Shown here: positions 11,801-12,967 of the stretch, one piece after another
How positions within the stretch are numbered: position 1 is the first letter of the stretch
Layout: every line of letters begins with the position of its first letter
The notes under the pieces: model-generated
The model's input: the letters and a program-made list of their open reading frames with translations, nothing else
Databases searched by the model: none
Told to the model about the DNA's origin: nothing
Made by a program: the position numbers and the translations under genes
Assembly: GCA_026770585.1 (NCBI GenBank)
Contig: MU646370.1
Coordinates: 370,460 to 383,426, forward strand
Direction of reading: 5' to 3'
DNA from: Baffinella frigidus
Taxonomy: Eukaryota; Cryptophyceae; Cryptomonadales; Baffinellaceae
Length of the DNA: 12,967 nucleotides

Positions 11801-12359
11801 GAAGTGTGACTATTTTAAAAGTTTTAACTTTGCAAGTCCTTTACACGTGGTCCGCTGCGTAGTAATTTTCACACAAATAGGGTCGTTTGGTCATGTATAT
11901 CGGGTTATAACCCGAGATACGTGACCAAGCCTGCCCGTGACTGGTACTAAATGTAACAACCCCACTTTTAAAATGGTCCTACTTCCAGCCTCGAGTGGCA
12001 CCTCGCCCTATGGCGCGTCGCGGCCGTGTTCGCCAATTTATTCCCACCTCTGTCCCATTAAATTTGGGCTCGCCATTATTTCGCCCTCCCCGAAATTTCA
12101 CAGGTGAGTTTTGACCCCCCCCCGATAAAATTTACCTGTGAAATTTTCGGGGGGGCGAAATCATGGCGAGCCCAAATCTAAGTGGGACAGAGCTAGTGTT
12201 AACCCCCTCGATGTTCACCCTGTCGGCAGGCGGGGCCTTTCCAAACAATTTCACACCCGAAGATCGGGTTAGTCGACAAGATGAAGTTCTCAGCGGACGG
12301 GACCTACCTGATCCTCTCGGGCGCGTCCAGCGTCGTGTACCTCGTCGACACTTACGCAC
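8787..12359 (+). CDS. Swd2/WDR82-like WD40 protein, split gene, 3' partial
   Basis: Swd2/WDR82 is a WD40 propeller in the SET1/COMPASS histone H3K4 methyltransferase and in phosphatase and cleavage-factor complexes that end transcription. Exons are 8787-8858, 9468-9632, 9881-9968, 10516-10682, 11513-11578 and 12230-12359, giving about 229 residues. All introns are GT-AG, with phases 0,0,1,0,0 and an open phase-1 end. Repeat units seen are TSLDFTPDGSQLLTASNDHG with LRVYDC, ALRYWTLHDNRFLRYFKGH, AKVTSLHVCPKDDQIVSAAH with DGTIRLWDVR, GLVFAATINENDINLYS, and MKFSADGTYLILSG with VVYLVDTYA. Their order and spacing follow WDR82, including the family-specific LRYxxLHDNRxxRYFxGH. Family members have about 310-330 residues, so the last one to two blades lie beyond the window. 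Other WD40 families lack this combination. Identity rests on remembered family sequence. Confidence 0.93.
8859..9467 (+). other. Swd2 intron 1
   Basis: A 609-base GT-AG intron, pyrimidine-rich in its middle and 3' part, with short CGCTCGCTCC direct repeats at about 9186-9208 and a 14-base direct repeat CATCTGGAGGTGCT at 9421 and 9435 just before the acceptor. No inverted element seen. Confidence 0.7.
9468..9632 (+). CDS. Swd2/WDR82-like exon 2, first WD blade
   Basis: This exon encodes 55 residues, with VTSLDFTPDGSQLLTASNDH, then GLRVYDCGDQG, KKTLFARKFG and ARFMHDPST. The KKTLxxKKxGxxxxRFxHxPST pattern is WDR82-specific. The acceptor is TCCGCAG before 9468 and the donor ACG|GTCTCA at 9633, both phase 0. 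Confidence 0.96.
9881..9968 (+). CDS. Swd2/WDR82-like exon 3
   Basis: This exon encodes 29 residues plus one base: VVCASNNEHSDFALRYWTLH then DNRFLRYFK. It matches the family's RYLSLHDNKYIRYFPGH strand. The acceptor is CATTAG before 9881; the donor is AAAG|GTGCCC at 9969, phase 1. Confidence 0.94.
9969..10515 (+). other. Swd2 intron 3 with direct repeats
   Basis: Three direct copies of CCTTAAGTTGACATGCTGG start at about 10014, 10043 and 10079. Two share the leader GACTAT and two share the tail GTGTGTGGCACGAATT. At 10126-10175 a stretch (CTCACCAAACTAGCGGTGCC) resembles the AGCTCTGTC-family end seen near 470-505. Acceptor TTTCGCAG. Confidence 0.75.
10516..10682 (+). CDS. Swd2/WDR82-like exon 4, canonical GH-WD repeat
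   Basis: This exon encodes two bases plus 55 residues: (G)HRAKVTSLHVCPKDDQIVS, AAHDGTIRLWDVRQEDSTGF and IRLANNFKPSVAFDNK. This is a full GH...WD repeat with the DGTIRLWD signature. The acceptor is TCGCAG before 10516 and the donor AAG|GTCTCA at 10683. The last ~15 bases and donor are copied twice in the following intron. Confidence 0.96.
10683..11512 (+). other. Swd2 intron 4 built from two ~310-bp units
   Basis: Unit 1 starts near 10763 and unit 2 near 11077; both end near a GATGTGTGGCGCAGCA (about 11026 and 11341). Each runs: exon 4 donor copy (TTCGATAATAAG|GTCYCA), the CCGCGG module, a TTTACCCTCGTCTTTCCGAA pyrimidine stretch, an exon 5 acceptor copy (CAG|GGGCTGGTGT), a C tract, a second CCGCGG module, then a GTTGGTTGT stretch. 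A partial unit directly follows exon 4. The real acceptor is at 11512. Confidence 0.88.
11030..11146. repeat. large hairpin inside Swd2 intron 4
   Basis: AATAATAAGTTTACAAACAC plus GGCCGCG...CCAGAGGGCAAGGTG is an inverted copy of the start of unit 2 (CACCTTGCCCTCTGG...CATGTTTGTAAACTTATTATT). The arms of ~45-50 bases surround the donor copy GCGTTCGATAATAAGGTCCC. Confidence 0.85.
11513..11578 (+). CDS. Swd2/WDR82-like exon 5
   Basis: This exon encodes 22 residues, GLVFAATINENDINLYSTND then PT, matching the GLVFAxxxxxxxVKLYD strand. The acceptor is CATGCAG before 11513; the donor is ACG|GTACGC at 11579, both phase 0. The acceptor and first ten bases (GGGCTGGTGT) are copied at 10924 and 11238 inside the preceding intron. 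Confidence 0.93.
11615..11695. repeat. CTAGGGGCC short repeats in Swd2 intron 5
   Basis: GTCTAGGGGCCCACC and two GATCTAGGGGCCTAGA copies (about 11658 and 11677) with GTCACTCG repeats between, then a short (GCT)n run at 11692-11705. Confidence 0.7.
11788..11998. mobile_element. MITE-like element in Swd2 intron 5 with palindromic core
   Basis: Outer arms CCACTCGAGGCTAGAAGTGT...TTTTAAAAGT and the partner ending in CAGCCTCGAGTGG pair over ~32 bases. A separate ~44-base near-palindrome lies inside, centred on CGGGTTATAACCCG and flanked by GGTCATGTATATC and GAGATACGTGACC. It is 211 bases and non-coding. Confidence 0.8.
12048..12192. mobile_element. MITE-like element, AGCTCTGTC family, foldback copy
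   Basis: Arms of ~57 bases pair almost completely: CTCTGTCCCATTAAATTTGG, GCTCGCCAT and GAAATTTCACAGGT on the left with ACCTGTGAAATTTTCG, ATGGCGAGCCC and TGGGACAGAG on the right, around a C-rich centre. Its end matches the element at 3622-3770. It stops about 40 bases before the exon 6 acceptor. Confidence 0.82.
12230..12359 (+). CDS. Swd2/WDR82-like exon 6
   Basis: This exon encodes 43 residues plus one base: AGPFQTISHPKIGLVDKMKF, SADGTYLILSGASSVVYLVD and TYA. GPF plus KFSxDGxxxLxxxxxxxxYxxD is the family's fifth-blade pattern. The acceptor is TCGGCAG before 12230; the donor is GCAC|GTCTGC at 12360, phase 1. Copies of its donor end lie downstream at 12443-12479 and 12614-12670. The next exon is outside the window. 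Confidence 0.93.
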
Positions 12360-12378
12360 GTCTGCCCCCCTCCCCCCG

Positions 12379-12431
12379 TGCGTCACGTGACCAACTCCCG
12401 TACAAAGCCACGTGACTAACTCCCGTACAAA
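12379..12431. repeat. 25-bp tandem repeat with CACGTG
   Basis: CACGTGACCAACTCCCGTAC plus AAAGC is followed by CACGTGACTAACTCCCGTAC plus AAATC. A third partial copy (CCACGTGACCAACTCGACCG) lies at about 12684, after the second exon 6 echo, so the repeat travels with that echo. Confidence 0.85.
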
Positions 12432-12442
12432 TCCTCTAAAAG

Positions 12443-12479
12443 CGCCTGGTCGACACTTACGCACGTCTGCCCCCCTCCC
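12443..12479 (+). repeat. echo 1 of Swd2 exon 6 donor end
   Basis: GGTCGACACTTACGCACGTC and TGCCCCCCTCCC copy the exon 6 end and donor at 12343-12375. The GCAC|GTCTGC donor is kept. It lies downstream of the exon. Confidence 0.85.
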
Positions 12480-12613
12480 ACTCCACACAGCGGACTTCGA
12501 AGGGATTTCGAATAACCCTTAAACGCTAGAACCCTACGGTAGGGATCCCGTAGGGACATAGCGGGGTTCCTACGGATAAGGTAACGGAAACTCGGGCTCT
12601 CAGAGGGCTCTCT

Positions 12614-12670
12614 GGCGCGTCTAGCGTCGTGTATGTCGTCGCCACTTACACACGCCTGCCCCCCTCCCCC
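12614..12670 (+). repeat. echo 2 of Swd2 exon 6 donor end
   Basis: GGCGCGTCTAGCGTCGTGTA plus TGTCGTCGCCACTTACACAC copies about 40 exonic bases of exon 6; the donor GT has become GC. Confidence 0.85.
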
Positions 12671-12721
12671 GAATCCCGTGCGCCACGTGACCAACTCGAC
12701 CGTTGGGTGGTCGCATCCCGG

Positions 12722-12812
12722 TCTCGTGTCCGTTGTGTACCAGGAAACGCAGGTGTCGCGTCCGTTTTGTACCAGACGACGCACGAGTCGTGTCCGTTTT
12801 GTTCAAACCCTC
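12722..12812. repeat. short tandem repeat TCGTGTCCGTTTTGTNC x3
   Basis: TCTCGTGTCCGTTGTGTACC, GTCGCGTCCGTTTTGTACCA and GTCGTGTCCGTTTTGTTCAA recur at a spacing of about 32 bases in the last, incomplete Swd2 intron. Confidence 0.75.
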
Positions 12813-12913
12813 CACGAGAGCTTGTACGCAGCCACTTGTAGAGTGTACAGCAACGGCGGGGTAAGGCCCGCCCACAGTGGCCCCACCCCGGCAGTCCCCC
12901 GGACCCTGCGCCT

Positions 12914-12918
12914 ACACC

Positions 12919-12964
<46 letters not shown>

Positions 12965-12967
12965 ACC
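12914..12967. repeat. 7-bp satellite (AACCCTC)n to the window edge
   Basis: At least seven perfect heptamers run off the right edge. AACCCTC differs by one base from AACCCTA, the complement-strand form of the TTTAGGG telomere unit. Confidence 0.92.

Overview
This window is nuclear DNA from a eukaryote with split genes, not prokaryotic DNA. It holds two recognisable conserved genes arranged head to head. The minus strand carries a VPS26 retromer subunit gene with ten recognised exons between 8147 and 107, running to the stop codon. The plus strand carries a Swd2/WDR82-type WD40 gene with six recognised exons between 8787 and 12359; its last ~80-90 residues lie beyond the right edge. Each exon was placed by protein similarity recalled from family knowledge together with GT-AG junctions, and all phases agree across every junction. 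No tRNA, rRNA, CRISPR array or bacterial-type operon is visible.

About 11% of the VPS26 span and 19% of the Swd2 span is coding. The introns (248 to 1364 bases) are full of repeats: 7-bp satellites (GCCTCYY, CCCTCAG, TCTAGGG, TTTAGGG, AACCCTC), microsatellites, tandem duplications and long inverted repeats that resemble MITEs. Two terminal-repeat families each occur at least twice. The TTTAGGG tract is the plant/alga-type telomere unit. The VPS26 exons look plant-like, so a unicellular alga or related protist is the most reasonable guess, but the lineage cannot be fixed from this window.

The most striking feature is a repeated pattern here called exon echoes. Next to at least eight exons, the adjoining intron holds one or more degraded copies of that exon's own splice junction, in the same orientation and on the matching side. 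Acceptor echoes lie upstream of the exon and donor echoes downstream. Swd2 intron 4 is built from two ~310-bp units, each carrying a false donor and a false acceptor. A ~26-bp module centred on CCGCGG occurs seven times across Swd2 introns 2, 4 and 5. The simplest reading is that introns in this genome grow by junction-spanning duplication and MITE insertion.

Layout: 1-106 VPS26 3' flank and 7-bp satellite; 107-8147 VPS26 exons and introns (minus), possibly with a small first exon at 8267-8296; about 8297-8786 divergent intergenic/promoter region; 8787-12359 Swd2 exons and introns (plus); 12360-12967 the start of a further Swd2 intron, ending in an AACCCTC satellite. The two proteins act in different processes (endosomal cargo recycling versus histone H3K4 methylation and transcription termination), so only a shared promoter region links them.
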